Part shown: piece by piece, positions 31,896 to 44,000 of the stretch
Position numbering within the stretch: position 1 is the stretch's first letter
How the letters are laid out: every line of letters begins with the position of its first letter
Origin: Chlamydomonas sphaeroides
Lineage: Eukaryota > Chlorophyta > Chlorophyceae > Chlamydomonadales > Chlamydomonadaceae
DNA length: 64,000 nt
NCBI GenBank assembly: GCA_001662425.1
Contig: BDDC01000027.1
Location: forward strand, 95,848 to 159,847
Reading direction: 5' to 3'
The notes under the pieces: model-generated
The model's database searches: none
The model's input: the letters and a program-made list of their open reading frames with translations, nothing else
What the model was told of the DNA's origin: nothing
Made by a program: the position numbers and the translations under genes

Positions 31896-33444
31896 GCGAC
31901 GGCGACGGCGGCGGCATGGATGCGAGCCTGCCGGCGGTCAACGGCGCGGCGCAACTGGCGGCGGCGGCCGGGCAGATGGAGGTGGGCGATGGAGGGCGTG
32001 TGGAGGGTGCGTGCCGGCATCTGATGAACATACCAGCCGCAATCCGCTAACTCTCCCAATCACTTCCCGCCAACCGTCAGGCGCTGGAGGCGCTCCTCGG
32101 GGCGGGGCTGGAGGTCGACCCCTCACTGCTGATTAAAGCAGCCGCCAGCGGCCAGCTAACCGCCGCCCGCCGCCTGGCGACCGAGCTGCGACGGCGGCGG
32201 CGCCTGGCGGCAGCGGCCGCAGGCCCCGGCGGCGCCGCCACCGTCGGCTGGCCGAGCCCGGCCGTGGCGCGCGCGGCCGCTCGCTCGGGTCGTGTGCAGC
32301 TCCTGGCGTGGATAGAGGAGGAGGCAGTCCTGGCCGCGGCCGCTGCTGCGGGCGAAGCCGTCGCTGCTTCGTTCGAGGGCAACGGCACGGCGATCGACGA
32401 CGGCGCCACGGCCGGACCCGGGCTCTGCGAAACAGCACCAGCGCCGGGGACAGCTCCAGTGCTAGCGCCAGGGCCGGGGCCGGGGCCGGCCTGGGCGCCA
32501 GGGGCAGCGCCAGCGCTCGGACAGGCGTCAGCGCCAGGGCCCCCCGCGGCGCCAGGACTGGCGGCAGCGCTGTGGGACGCACGCGCCTTCGCGGAGGCGG
32601 CTGGGTCGGGCAGCGCGCCGGCGCTGGAGTGGCTGGCGGCGCGGGGCTGCCCCATGGGGGTGAGCCGGGGCCTGGCGGCTGCCTCAGCCAGGGCCAGCCT
32701 GCCTAGCCCCGCACCGTGTCCTTCTCAAACCCCCATGCAACCACAACCCCTCACCGCAACCCTCATTCGCAACCACATAGACCTGCCCACGCTGGCCGCC
32801 CTCCGCTTCCACCCATACGCGCCTCGGACACGTCCACAGCCTGTGCACATTAGTAGTACGCGCCCGCCCTTGCCCCCAAACCAACGAACCCCAGGCCGAC
32901 GGCGAGGCCTACGTGGCCGCCGCCCGCAACGGCGACCTGCCCACGCTGGCGCTGCTGCGCGCCCTGGGCGCCGCCTTTGGCCCCGGCGGCGCCACCTTTG
33001 TGCGCTGCGTGGCGGCCGAGGGCGAGCCGTGCCCGCTGCCGGCGCTGGGCTGGCTGCTGCGGCAGGGCTGCCCCGTGGACTGGCAGGCCGCCATCGACGC
33101 GGCGCGGCGGCGGCGCAGGTGGGGGTTGGGGATTGCTGCCCGTTGGCAGGGAGGCGCTGGTGCTGGCGGCTGCCCTGGCTGGGTTGCGCTGCTCGCGTGC
33201 TCCTCGCGCCGGCAGCCAGCAGCCCGCAGGCTGGGCTTCAGAGCACCGTAGCACACTCGGGAGCTCTACGAGCTTGGCATGCGTGGGCCACGGTGGCGAT
33301 TGTGCGAATGCGCTGCGAATCGTGCTGTTCCCTGTTCGCCCGGCCGGACGCAGGGACGGCAAGCTAGTCCTCGAGTGGCTTGCGCGGCGGCAGTGGGAGC
33401 AGCGGCAGCGGCCGCCGCCGGACGCGGCGTGCTGCCTGCAGTGA
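30061..33444 (+). CDS. Ankyrin-type repeat protein with F-box-like N terminus
   Basis: The model is join(30061..30948,31219..31279,31698..31981,32081..32659,32895..33118,33354..33444), 708 residues, all phases consistent. The N terminus (PLPFDVLDRVVALLPPNDI) resembles an F-box helix. The rest consists of degenerate ankyrin-like helical pairs with the recurring pattern LxxAAxxGxLxxLxWLxxxG, for example PLTAAARAGSVDACEWALS, TLGAAAARGDLPSLLWLLE, LIKAAASGQLTAARRLA, YVAAARNGDLPTLALLRA and KLVLEWLARRQW. Ala/Gly/Pro runs separate the repeats. Such proteins are abundant in chlorophyte genomes. If the F-box is real, it would recruit substrates to an SCF ubiquitin ligase, but no binding partner is visible. 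The ankyrin pattern is seen directly; the F-box is a weak inference. The 37-bp tandem repeat in intron 1 ends at the exon 2 acceptor. Confidence 0.8.
31099..31213. repeat. Three-copy tandem repeat (about 37 bp) in intron 1 of the ankyrin gene
   Basis: The unit contains CCCGCTTGGCCCCCAACCC and recurs three times. It ends at the acceptor of exon 2, so each copy brings its own polypyrimidine tract. Confidence 0.85.
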
Positions 33445-34630
33445 GGGGCTACTGGGGGGTGGCGCTGTTGGGGTTTCAGGGCACGTCACCATGTGTGGGT
33501 CTCGGGGGGCGTTCGTTCGGGCTTCATTTATCAGGTTATTATGCTGTGGGCAACCGCCGCCGGTGTCAGGCTGTGCAGTTGTGGTTCATCTGCTTGCAGT
33601 TGTGGTTGGTGGTTATGATCTTGTGTTGTGCTGTGGCGACGGAGCTCCTGTTGGCCTGTGCGGTTAGTCCGTCAGGGCTGTGGCGGGCCTACCTGGGGGC
33701 GTGAATGGTGGTCCGGTTGCGGGCCCGGCAGGATGGCGGCTACCGTAGCTGCTGTGTGGAGGCTTCGCTCGGTGTGGTCGGTGTGCCGGACCACACCGCG
33801 TGCACATATACGCTGCCACGCCTCCAATCGCACACATACACCGCCTAGCGAGCTGTCCCCGGCTCCGATGGCGCCACCGGCCGCCGGCAGGTCGTGTCAC
33901 GCAGAGCGCAACAATCAAGCTGCCGTACGTGTGCTGCACATACAGGCTCCCCGCGCGTCGAGCGTGAGCGACTCGCCGCCCCTGCTTTCGCCGCCCAAGG
34001 CCTGATCAGCTGCCTAAGACCTGAAACCTGACCAGCCGTGCGGTATGCGCGCTAGCAGTTCCGCAGCCTCTTTGATCGCTACCTGCGGCCAGCCCCGCCA
34101 CCAGCCACCCTACCCACCAGCCACTGCTTTGACTGGCGCGTGGCCAGACCTGGCGCGCCCTCGCCCGCAACGCAACGCCGTCACGTACCTTGACAGCTTG
34201 ACTGCCCCAGCAGCCGCCACCAGAGCGAGGACTATTCAATGTGGCCAGCCCCGGCGCGGCATCACGGCCCCGCAACGCATTACGATAGGTCTCGACCACA
34301 ATCAAACACTGGGGGCTCCAGCCGGCAACCGCCAACTGCTGCCGGAGATCGGCGAGCACGAGCCATCGGCGGTCAAACGCCTATCGTACATCTAATGTAC
34401 ATCACCGGAGTTTGCACATGGATCACCATCCACGCACGGCCTTAACGCTGCCCCCCCTTGATCACGTGCGCGCTACCGTACAAGTCACGGCATCTGCCGA
34501 GCGCATCGCGCTCACACAAACGGAAGCTGCAAACGCTGTGCCCACACTCGCGCCCACGATCCCCCCTCCGCCTTCCGCTCACAGCGATCGCTCCACCGTC
34601 CAACGGTCCAACTGGCCCCGCCCCGCCACG
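33445..34630. other. Convergent intergenic region between the ankyrin gene and HEMC
   Basis: No gene is supported. It holds both 3' UTRs and the hairpin at 33770-33798 (arms CGGTGTGGTC and GACCACACCG, 9-base loop). No TGTAA was noticed close to either stop. Confidence 0.55.
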
Positions 34631-37305
34631 TCACTCCAGCGGCACCCAGCCGTTGCCCGCCGCCGTCATGCGCAATAGGCTGCCGTACAGGTGGCCCAGC
34701 GACTCGGCGTCGTCGGCGTCGGCCACGGGCCGCCAGTACTCGTTGAGCCTGGGGTGGTTGGGTGTGATTGGGTTGGGTTCGGGCAGCAGGGGAGCTTGGT
34801 AGCCGGGGTCTATTACCGGTATCCCGCGCCGTGGACCGGGCCGAGAGGTGGGGCGGCAGCGGTAAAAAAACAACGAAGCCAAGGCGGTGCTGCAGGTAGG
34901 GCTCGCGCGGCCGGGCGCTGGCTTGCCTGAACAGGTCCTGCCCCTCCAGGTCCGAAACGAAGCAGTCAATGTCCTGCAGCACATTGCGGTGAGGTGAGGG
35001 GGGCGCATGTGCGGGAAGGCGGCACGGAGCTGCCGGTGGCGCCAGCAGTCCAGCACACGCAGGGACGCAGGCAAGAGCCCGGGGCCGAGGCGAGGCCGGC
35101 AGCAGCCCCCACAGACCCCACCATGGTGCCTCCGTCGGGGTCGTGGCTCGCGTGGCAGCCCCAGGCCAGGTCCGGGAAGGGCTGCCCGCCGCGGCCCGCC
35201 TCCTCGCTGCCCAGCAGCGCCGCCAGGCAGGCCCTCTCCGCCGCCACCTCCAGCAGCGTCGGCCTGTGGCTGATTGCCGACAGCAGCCTACGGGGGGGTG
35301 GGGGCCGGCGGGTTGCAAATGGTGCGTCATGGGAGCTACCACGGGGTTCGTGCCACATGCTGCAAGCAGCTGTGCATGGCCAGCAATCGCCGGCAGCGCG
35401 GATGGGCGCTCGGCTGACGGCGGACAGCAGCGTGCCGTGGCTGGGGCCGACTAACAACGCTCAAGCGAGCCGAACGCTGCCGCACGCACAACCCGCAGCG
35501 CAGCAGCCACGCTCGTCACCGCGGTCCACCACCTGAGCACGGTCTTGTCGTCCTCAAGTATCTTGTGTAACGATCAAGCCCACCCGGCCCACCTGAGCAC
35601 CGTCTCATCGTCCTCGCGGCACACCACCCCCACCGCGCCCTGACACGCCGCCGGCAGCATTTCCGACACGGACAGCACCGCCGTGGCGCGGCCCTCCTGA
35701 CCCAGGCGCTTGAGGCCTGGAGGGATGGGCGGGTGGGCGGATGGGAGGGCGGAAAGGCGCGAAGGTGGGAAGCTGGGAGGGCAGGGCAACCGACAGGACA
35801 GCCGGCATCTCGGCGGCGCGTATGGAGCAACGCGGGACCAAATGGACCACACTTTGGGGCTGCGTTCACAGCGCAAGCCACACATCAACGCGTTGGAGGA
35901 GCTCACAGCCGCCGCCGCCGCATCCGCACCTGCAAGCGCCAGCACGGTGGCACCGACCTCGCGCGCCCTAATGCGCTCCAGCCGGGCGTCCACACTGCCG
36001 CGCATCTGCACCACCTGAAGATCGGGGGAGAAAGGGGTCGGGATTGGGTTGGGGAAGGGGAGGCACGCGCGCAGGGCCGAGCGCCGAGGATGGCTCGCAG
36101 CGTTCGGCGAGCGTGAGGGGGGTCCCGCGGCGCTTCGCAACAAGTTGGCCGCACTCCAGGGTCCAGGCCTCAATAGCGCAGTGTTACAAGATCCCACCAC
36201 GCAGCCCCTCACACCCACCTGCAGGTGCGGGTAGGCGTGCTTGATCTGCGCCGCGCGCCGCGTGCTGCTTGTGCCCACCCGGCTGCCGGGCGGCAGGTCG
36301 CCTGCCGGGCGACAGGGAACGCAGGTCACCGCATGCCCTCGGTGTGTTGTGTTCGACCCAGGGCCCCGCCCGCTCGGGCGCGTCGGCCCACTCAAGCTCC
36401 CACCCAAGGCCCACAGGACCCAGGCGCACGGCGCCCGCAGCTCCTGCAGCGCTGCCGCCCACAGCCCCACGAGCCGAGGCCAACGTGCGCACCCAGGCCC
36501 TTGGCGCCCTCGTCCGCCGCGATGAGGGCGTCCCGCGGGTCCTCCCGCGGCAGGCAGGCGGCCAGCGTGAGGCCCGGCCGCAGCAGCGCGGGGCAGTCCT
36601 TGAGCGAGTGCACCGCCATGTCGGCGCGGCCTAGGCGGGGCGGGGCCGATGCAGCAAACAAGCATGACAGCAGGATAAGGATCAGAGTGTCGCGCGGTTT
36701 TCGCGGAACAGGCGAGGCGTGGCGGCTGATGGAGGGCCGGCAAGGCAGGTCGGAATGGACCGCCGTAAGCCAAGCTGAGAAGCCGCCATGTGGCTGCATC
36801 ACATAGCTGTCACATAGCGGCCGCCTCACCCTCCAGCACCGCCGCATCGAGCGGCTCGGTGAAGGCGCCCGAGCCCAGCGACCGCAGCGGCACCGCCTGC
36901 GACTCGTCACCCGGGGTTCGCAGGTCCAGCGTGCTCAGCGGCAGCCGCTCGCCGCGCAGCTGAGCCGCGGCCAGCAGCAGCTGCTGCACCTGTCAGTAGG
37001 GAGGGCGTGGGCAGGGGAGCAGGGGTTGGAGGAGACGGGCAGCGCGGGGTTCCTGCGTTCGTGTGGGGTGCGCCACCTGTGCCGACCTGTCGCGTCTGCT
37101 CCGTTGCGAGCTTGGAGGCGCGGGTAGCGATAACCAGCGGTCTCGTGGCAGAGCTGGACGACGGCTGCTGCTCGTCTGGAGAGTAGCAGAGCACTCGCAG
37201 GCGCGCATGTGCTCGCCGGGATTGTGCCGCGAGCAGTCGTGGACAGGCGCTGCCTGCTTGACGGAAGCTACAGCCGCGACTAGAGCTGAGTTGTGACGAG
37301 CGCAT
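34631..37305 (-). CDS. HEMC: Porphobilinogen deaminase (hydroxymethylbilane synthase)
   Basis: Nine exons: complement(join(34631..34748,34927..34973,35122..35287,35593..35716,35930..36014,36219..36301,36493..36630,36830..36989,37087..37305)), 379 residues, all phases consistent. It polymerises four porphobilinogens into hydroxymethylbilane, the linear precursor of chlorophyll and haem, in the plastid. Residues 1-55 form a Ser/Arg-rich transit-peptide-like leader. Core motifs are PLVIATRASKLATEQTRQ, DMAVHSLKD (catalytic Asp138), RVGTSSTRRAAQIKHAYPHL, MRGSVDARLERI and MLPAACQGAVGVVCRE. The usual cofactor-cysteine motif (GGCxxP after RAFLxAL) is altered: after RACLAALLG there is an insertion of about 16 residues before WGCHAS, so Cys314 is the likely but unproven dipyrromethane anchor. 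The exon 8 donor is GC (AG|GCAAGC). Green algae can carry a second, divergent copy, and this may be one. Confidence 0.9.
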
Positions 37306-37974
37306 TCGTCCCGAGCGGCTGCGGTCACAAGGGTTGTTTGCCCGCGAAAGTGTTTCGCGACAACTGCACAGAAACGCACCGCGGAGCCTTGCGGACTGCG
37401 AATAAGTGGTTCACTGGTATGCGCGCAAGTTGTTAACAAGTGCAACGCAGGCTGGCCAACAGCCATCACCCGCGTGCACGCCGCGCAGAAACCGAGCACC
37501 CGCTCTCCCCCGCTCCACGCGCCCAACACCGCGGCCCGCCACCACCAGGACTCCACCAGCAGAGCACTGCACCTTGCAGATTGGGCTTACGGTTACGCGA
37601 CGCCGCGCATCACCGACCGCGGGGGACATCGCGCCAATGGCGACTACCCGCCACATAAGCTGCTTGCGACCAGGCCCGAGGCAGGCACATGCCGCGGCCG
37701 TCGCCCCGGCGCCAGCCCGCCACCACCCTCCGCCCACTCCTAGCCTCGCCGTGTCCTAGCCCACCTCCGTCAACGGGACCAAGCCCTGCCGCCCCTCTCC
37801 GCGGCGTTCCGCCCTCTCTCAGGCCGAGTTGCGAGCGCGGTACAAACCAAGCCCCTTCGGCGCCGCTGCGCCACCTCCGCCGCCGCCGCGCGCCCGCTCC
37901 GCCTCCGCCAGGCCGCCTCCGCTCCATCGCCGCCAGCGCACCTCCTCCCCTCCTCCTGCCTGCTCCCTCCTCCC
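37306..37974. other. HEMC upstream region and PITH-gene 3' region
   Basis: Both flanking genes are on the minus strand. No gene is supported. The sequence at 37400-37440 is AT-richer and lies 100-130 bases upstream of the HEMC ATG. Confidence 0.55.
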
Positions 37975-40419
37975 CTACTTCTCCTCGCCCTGCTTCTTGA
38001 TCTCCGCCACGTTGAACACCTCTCCCGTGCTGCCCATCAGCCCGATTTTGCACAGTCGAGTGACCTCCTCGCCGCCCTGGTTGTCCTCGATGAACACTGC
38101 ATGCGGGGCCGGCGGCAAGCGGGCATCACATGCATGTCGTGTCATGTTGTGTTCACATATGCGCCAGGGTTGTTCCATCGCGGCTAGTTGTACCAGCCCA
38201 CGGCGCCACCCACCGCTGAGGACGTCGACGTTGGTGAACTTGACGAGCTTGAGCGGAATGGGGTCGCCCTTGGCCACCTGGGGACAGCGGCAGGGGGAGG
38301 ACCGGACCGGGGGCCACACAAGCCCGAGCTCAGAGGTGTTGCTCGTCCCTGCCACGGCTACGACGCACCCCAAAGAGTCCAAGCTGTGGGTCCGGAGATG
38401 CGCCCGAAGCAGCAGCTCAGCGGCTGCGGCGCCCTGCCAACCGCCCAACCAGCACACAGCCCAGCACCGGCCCCGCCGCCCTGGCTCGCTGCTCGGGCCG
38501 GCTGCACGCTCCGCGCTGCCGGGCTCGCCCCCGGCGCGCTGGTACCGGGCATCGCATCACCGGCTGCCGCCAGTGGCTATCCCCCAGTGGCGGTCACCTG
38601 GGCGGCCGTGAGCACCAGCTCCTGCGCGCAGGGCACCGAGGAGGTGTCCGAGAAGCTGCGGGGAGGAGGGGGACGCAGGAGCGGGGGGAGGATTGGGGCC
38701 CGAGCCAGGGTCAGGGGCAGGGGCAGGGTGTGGGCAGGGGCAGGGTCTGGTCAGGGCGGCACCCAGGAGCTGCCCGCGGAGCTGAGGCCGAGGGGGGTTG
38801 AGGAGGGTCGGGGCCAGGGCCAGGGGCACGGTCAGCGAGAGGGCCACGGGCACTGCCAGGAACGGCGGGCCGGCAGCCGCGCTGCGGGCTCCGCAGCGGC
38901 CCCTGCCTCACCCCATGTGTGGCCGGTTGGTGTACAGCTTCACGGTCTTGGGCGCCTTGGCCTGAGGGGCGCAGGGCGGCAGTCGCGCCGCTCAGCGCCG
39001 CGCCAGCTGAGCAAACCCACACGCCAAGCGGCGCCGATGCACGACGGACCCTGACGCACCCAGCGCCCAGGCCCCCGCCAGCCGCCCACGCTGCGCTGCA
39101 GCCCGCGCCTCGCCCCCATCGCCGGCCCCTGCACGCGCGACGATGCAGGCCCAGCCGCCAGGTGGCCTGCACCCCGCAACACGCTGCTGCTCGACAACGA
39201 CCTTCACGACCTCCATGGCCCCCCGCTAGCCACGCGCGCACCCAGCTGCCCCCGTCGCGCTGGCCCCTCCCAAACGGGCCCCGTCCCCTCCCAAACGGGC
39301 CCCGTCCCCTCCCAAACGGGCCCCGTCCCCTCTCAAACGGGCCCCGTCCCCTCCCAAACGGGCCCCGTCCCCTCCCAATCGGCCCCCGTCCCCTCTCAAA
39401 CAGCCCCCGTACCCTCCCAGCGGCGCCCCCCGCCTCGCGCCGCACCTCGTCAATGGCCTTGATAACGATGCTCTGCAGCTTGACGCGCTGCTGGAAGCGG
39501 ATGTTCAGCAGCAGCTGCGGCGCGGGTAGGTAAAGAAGGGGAGCGTAGGACGGGGCAGGGTGGCAGGGGGCTGCACATGGCGGGGGCGAGGGCGCAGTAC
39601 ACAGGGATCGGCCAGCGGGCGCCTGGAGGTGCGCGGCCAGCGCCGCCCGTGCTCGCGGGCACCCCAGATGCCCCAGTCAATGCCCTATGAGACTGTACAC
39701 CTAATGGCACTTCGCAAAGTGAGCTGTCAGCCATGTGCTTGCTGCTTGGCCGCACGGCCCACGTACTTTTGGGGCACGCTTGCCCCATACCCTTAAGCCG
39801 TGTACCCTGGATCCTAGCAACCCGGCCGCCCGTCTTCCGTCTCCCTTCGCATAGCTCCGCACACCGCACGCCGTGTGGGAGTCCATCCATGGGCTGGAGG
39901 GCGTACGGTAACGGCCCCATGTTGCGGCCCTGCCCCACCTGCTCGTCCGTGTCGCTCTCCAGGTACAGCTCATCCTGCTCCCGGTAGCCTGGCGGGAGCC
40001 GGTAGCACGTGAGAAGGAGAAGGGGACGGGGTGAATTGACGCTAGGCACGAGGAAGGCAATGCGACCTAGTAAGGATGCCGCGTGTGGGCGGTGCCGTGG
40101 ACACGGCGAGGTGGGGGCAGTGCCGTGGACACGGCGACGCAGCTGCAGGCCTGCGGTTGCCGCGCAGGGGTCGGTAGGCCCGGCAAATGCGCAGTCCCAG
40201 CCTCGGCAGCTGCAGCGAACCGGAGACCTGGCAATGGCCTGGCACGCGCGCAGCGTTCCCGGTGGGTTGGTGCATGTCGTGCTGGCTGCAGCGAGTACAC
40301 GGGCGAGGGCGGTCGAGGTCCGTACCCTGCTTGAGCACGTTGGCAGCGCCGTGGTTGGGGGCCTCGTTCAGGCACTCCAAGCCGCTGAAGTCGATGTGCT
40401 CCAGCAGGTCTTTGGCCAT
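37975..40419 (-). CDS. PITH-domain protein (PITHD1/TXNL1 C-domain type)
   Basis: Seven exons: complement(join(37975..38096,38214..38277,38598..38655,38912..38961,39446..39514,39939..39988,40326..40419)), 168 residues, phases consistent. It is a stand-alone PITH domain: HIDFSGLECLNEA, the acidic YLESDTDEQ, LLNIRFQQRVKLQSIVIKA, KTVKLYTNRPHMGFSD, PLKLVKFTNVDVLSVFIEDN and QGGEEVTRLCKIGLMG, ending in a Lys/Glu tail. In TXNL1 this domain docks on the 26S proteasome regulatory particle. Free-standing PITHD1 proteins bind the proteasome and affect differentiation in animals. The ATG at 40419 was chosen because it sits just before the domain start; an in-frame upstream extension exists but is not domain-like. 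It is slightly shorter than animal PITHD1 (about 210 residues). It is divergent from PEX7. Confidence 0.9.
39269..39420. repeat. 21-bp minisatellite in intron 3 of the PITH gene
   Basis: About seven tandem copies of CCCAAACGGGCCCCGTCCCCT. The last two copies have diverged. It lies in the intron between exons 38912-38961 and 39446-39514, just downstream of the latter exon's donor on the minus strand. Confidence 0.92.
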
Positions 40420-41044
40420 CGCAGCTCGGGCTACGCCTGGAACGCGGACAGCTGCGGCTCCTCGCCGACCAATGCCGACCGCTGCGCAGGTCGAGCTAGT
40501 CGAGTTGCCGAGGCTGTCTCTGTGTTGTTTATGCAGCGATAAGCCGGGCTTGGTACAAGGAATGCAGCGGTGCGAGAACAGCACACAAAGATCGCGCGCT
40601 TAGGCTATGCCCAACAAGCAGTGTCTTTCGCAGTCGCAAGCTTGTTGTTGGCAGCTGTAAGTGAAGTAACTTAAAGGCTTGCTATGTGATGAGAGCAGCC
40701 AACCTTTTGCAACACCGCGCCCATGTGCCGTGTCGTTCATGGAACGACGGAAGGGCAGTCAATTGTTGATCAGCGCACCTGATAAGCCAACATACCAGCC
40801 ATACGCAGCGTTACCGCTTGCGCCCTGCGGAGCAGACAACCCTTCCGCTTTGCTTCCGCCAACCGCGCTGCAACTGACGCACTCGCGGCCGATATCTACG
40901 CGAACGATTGTCGATAACTTGGGCTTGATCGCGAACTTCGGACCCGCCAGCAACTTCCGGTGCTGACGTGCCGCTGCAGCAGGACCAGCTCGCCGTGCCC
41001 AGCACCTAGTCTACGGCAGCTCGGCGAGCGGCCGTCCTGGCGCG
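40420..41044. promoter_or_regulatory. Divergent promoter region, PITH gene (-) and PEX7 (+)
   Basis: The start codons are 625 bases apart. AT-richer sequence lies at 40615-40690 and 40905-40945. No specific elements are claimed. Confidence 0.5.
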
Positions 41045-44000
41045 ATGGGGCGCTGCAGGACGGCCTTCAACGCGTACTCGGTAAAATTTAGCCCCTACTT
41101 TCCGGGCCGCATCGCCGTCGCCACGGCCCAGAATTTTGGCATCATCGGCAACGGCAAGCAGCATGTCTTCGAGGTGGGGGAGCTCATTGGGGAGCCGCGG
41201 ATGGGCCCGTGCGGCCGGGGGCGGCGGGTGTTCTGGCTGGGGTCTGGCCGCACGCAACGCTGGCGCCGTCGCCGCGGGGCGGCCGGGAGCCGTGCGCAGC
41301 CGAGCTCGAGCCGCGAGCTCCCAGCCACGTGACCTCCTGCCTCAAGGGCCTGCCTGCCAGCCCCCGAACCCACGGCCCACAACCTGAGCCAGCTGCTGCC
41401 TGGATACCGGCCCGCTCGAGCTTGGCCGCAGCAGCGCCCCAGCAGCTCGGCAGCAGCTCAGGCCGTGCGGTCAAACCCGCGCCGGCTATGCCAGCCGCCT
41501 GACGCTGCCCCGTCCGCTGCCCCAACCTTTCGTGTCCAATTCCGGTTCCGTACAACCAGACCACGCCCGCCGGCGCGATGGTGGAGGTGGCGCAGTACGA
41601 CACGCAGGACGGGCTGTACGACTGCGCCTGGAGCGAAGCCAATGAGAACGTGCTGGTAGCCGCCAGCGGCGACGGCAGCATAAAGGTACGGCCCGCAGCC
41701 TCGCGCCCCTGCCGTACCGCCGTGCAACCGAAGTGCGGGTGTCGGACACGTCCTGGGTACGGCATGCGGCCGTCGAGCAGGCGCACCAAGCCGGCTTGGC
41801 TGGGCTTGGCGTGGGTGGTACTGGTGAGGGGTGGGGGCGCAGTTGTGCCCTCGCAGTATGCCCTTGGGGCAGCGTGCGGCAGCAGCCACATGCTCGGGGC
41901 ACCGGCGACGTAGGGCTGGGGGCGGCGGGCGCGAAGGCAGCTGGAGCGTGCGGGTGAGGGCGCCAGGGGGAGCCGCTCTGTACCAGAAGAGCCCTCCCAG
42001 CGCCGCAGCGCCTGGGGACCAATGCGCACCTGCAAGGACCCCGGCAGGCGCGAGTGCCGCCAGCGCTCGAGCCGCGGTTCGTTTGTTCCTTGCTGGCTGG
42101 CTGCTGCTGCCTGCTGCTGCCTGGGAGGGCCCTGGGTGCCGCCGGGCCCCTCCTTGGATGCTGCCCGTGTCTGCTGCCGGGCCTTCGCTCCCTGCCTCCG
42201 CGCCCGCCCACGCCGCCGCCCCCCCCCTGGCCCCCCGTGTGGGCATGGCGTACGGCACCAGGTGTACGACACCGCGCTGCCGCCGGCAGCCAACCCGGTG
42301 CGCGGCTTCAAGGAGCACCGGCACGAGGTGCGGGGGCGGGGGGTGCTGCTGCTGGGGGGCGGGGGGCTGACGGAAGGCGGCCGGGGGCAGCGGCGAGGGG
42401 CCGCCAGGGTCGCCGGGTGCACATACGTAGCACCGGGTCTGGACGTGGACTGCAGGAGCAGCGCCGAGAGGTGCGGCCCACAATGGGGCACTGGGATGGA
42501 GGGCCTGGACAGGCGACGGGCCGAGCCGTCGCGCGGCGTCAACCTCAGCCTGTGCACGGCTCCCAACCGGCAGCTGTGGCCCCAGTGTGGCCTAGGGCGC
42601 CACCAGGCGCTCGGCTGCGACCAGGTGCAGCCGCAGAGCCGTCCGCCCCGGCCCGCCTCGCCCCTCGCCCCAGCCCCTCGCCCGCCCCGCTGCCGGTGCT
42701 GCGGCTCGCTGGCCTGGCACACAAGCCGTGCCGTGTGGCCGGCGGCTCCGCCCCAACCCGCCTCCCCCCTTCCCCCCGCGGCCCCGCCCCTCGCTCCGCG
42801 CCCTGCTCCGCCGCCAGTGCTGCTCGCTGGCCTGGAACGCCAGCAAGCGCGACCTGTTCCTGTCCTCCAGCTGGGACGATACCGTCAAGCTGTGGAGCCT
42901 GGCCTCCCCCGGCTCCCTGCGAACCTTCGCGGGCCACACTTACTGCGTCTACCACGTGGCCTGGTGCGTGCGGGGCGGGGCATAAGGAAAACTCGTTCGG
43001 GCTACACCAACTGCGTGCACCGCGTGGCCTGGCACGTGGGGCAGGGCGAAAGCAAGGCGCAATCGTACAGCAGTGCGCACGAGCGCGAGGACCTGTGCTG
43101 GTGGCTGGGGCCAGGGATGCAGACGACGAGCTGCGCCCGCCGCCGCTGGCCGTGCGGCTGGCGGCAAGGCAGCGGGGCCGGGCCGGCGCTGGTCGAGCCG
43201 GCCGCCGCCCCACATGTTTGCGCCAGCCCATCCGCCCATCCGCGCATCGCGACGCCCTCCTCGCTCGCATCAGCCGCTCGCCGCCTACCTGCCTGCCTGG
43301 TCCGCCACTCCTCCCACCCGTAGCCTGCGCCGCCCCCACCGCCTGCCCTCCCTCCATCCCTGCACCCCTCCCCTCGCCTCCCGGCCGCAGGAACCCGCAG
43401 CAGCCCGAGGTGTTCCTGTCGGCCTCGGGCGACACCACGGTGCGGGTGTGGGACCTGCGGCAGCCCGCGCCCACGCTGGTGCTCCCGGCGCACGGATACG
43501 AGGTGCGGCGGCGGAGCGGCTAAGGCAATGGTATCATATAATGCCCGTACTTGGCTCATAGGGCTGTGTAAAGTTTCTGGGGAGCCCACGCTGGTGCTGA
43601 CGGGGCACGGGTACGAGGTGCGGCGGCGGGCCGGCGCCACCACACGTGACGACGTTGCAGCCATGCGCGGGTCGGGCACCTGGTGGTGCTGCCCGGTGTG
43701 GTCCGCGGCGGCCAGTACCTGCCAGCGCACCCTGTCAACCGTCACCCGGCGGCAGCGGCCCGCCCGCGGTGGCGCTCGTGCGGTGTGTGCTCCGCTGTTG
43801 CGTTGTTCGCATGGCGCAAGGGAACACCTCCCCTTGCCGGTGTTGGTTGACTCGTTCGCTGCTCCCTGAATGCTCCCCTTGCCGGTCGACGACTGCCGAC
43901 GCCCGCTCGCGACGCGCGTCCATGCTTGCGGCGCCCACCCGCTCCGCCCCGCCCTGCCCCAGCTGCTGGCTGCTGGCTTGCTTGCAACAATAGCCCTCAA

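Noticed and set aside
37811..38611. A 260-codon plus-strand frame over the PITH gene
   Set aside because: It is the antisense shadow of the PITH exons and has no recognisable domain.
39269..39420. 21-bp repeats as a CRISPR array or coding repeat
   Set aside because: The copies are contiguous with no spacers and lie in a phase-consistent intron.
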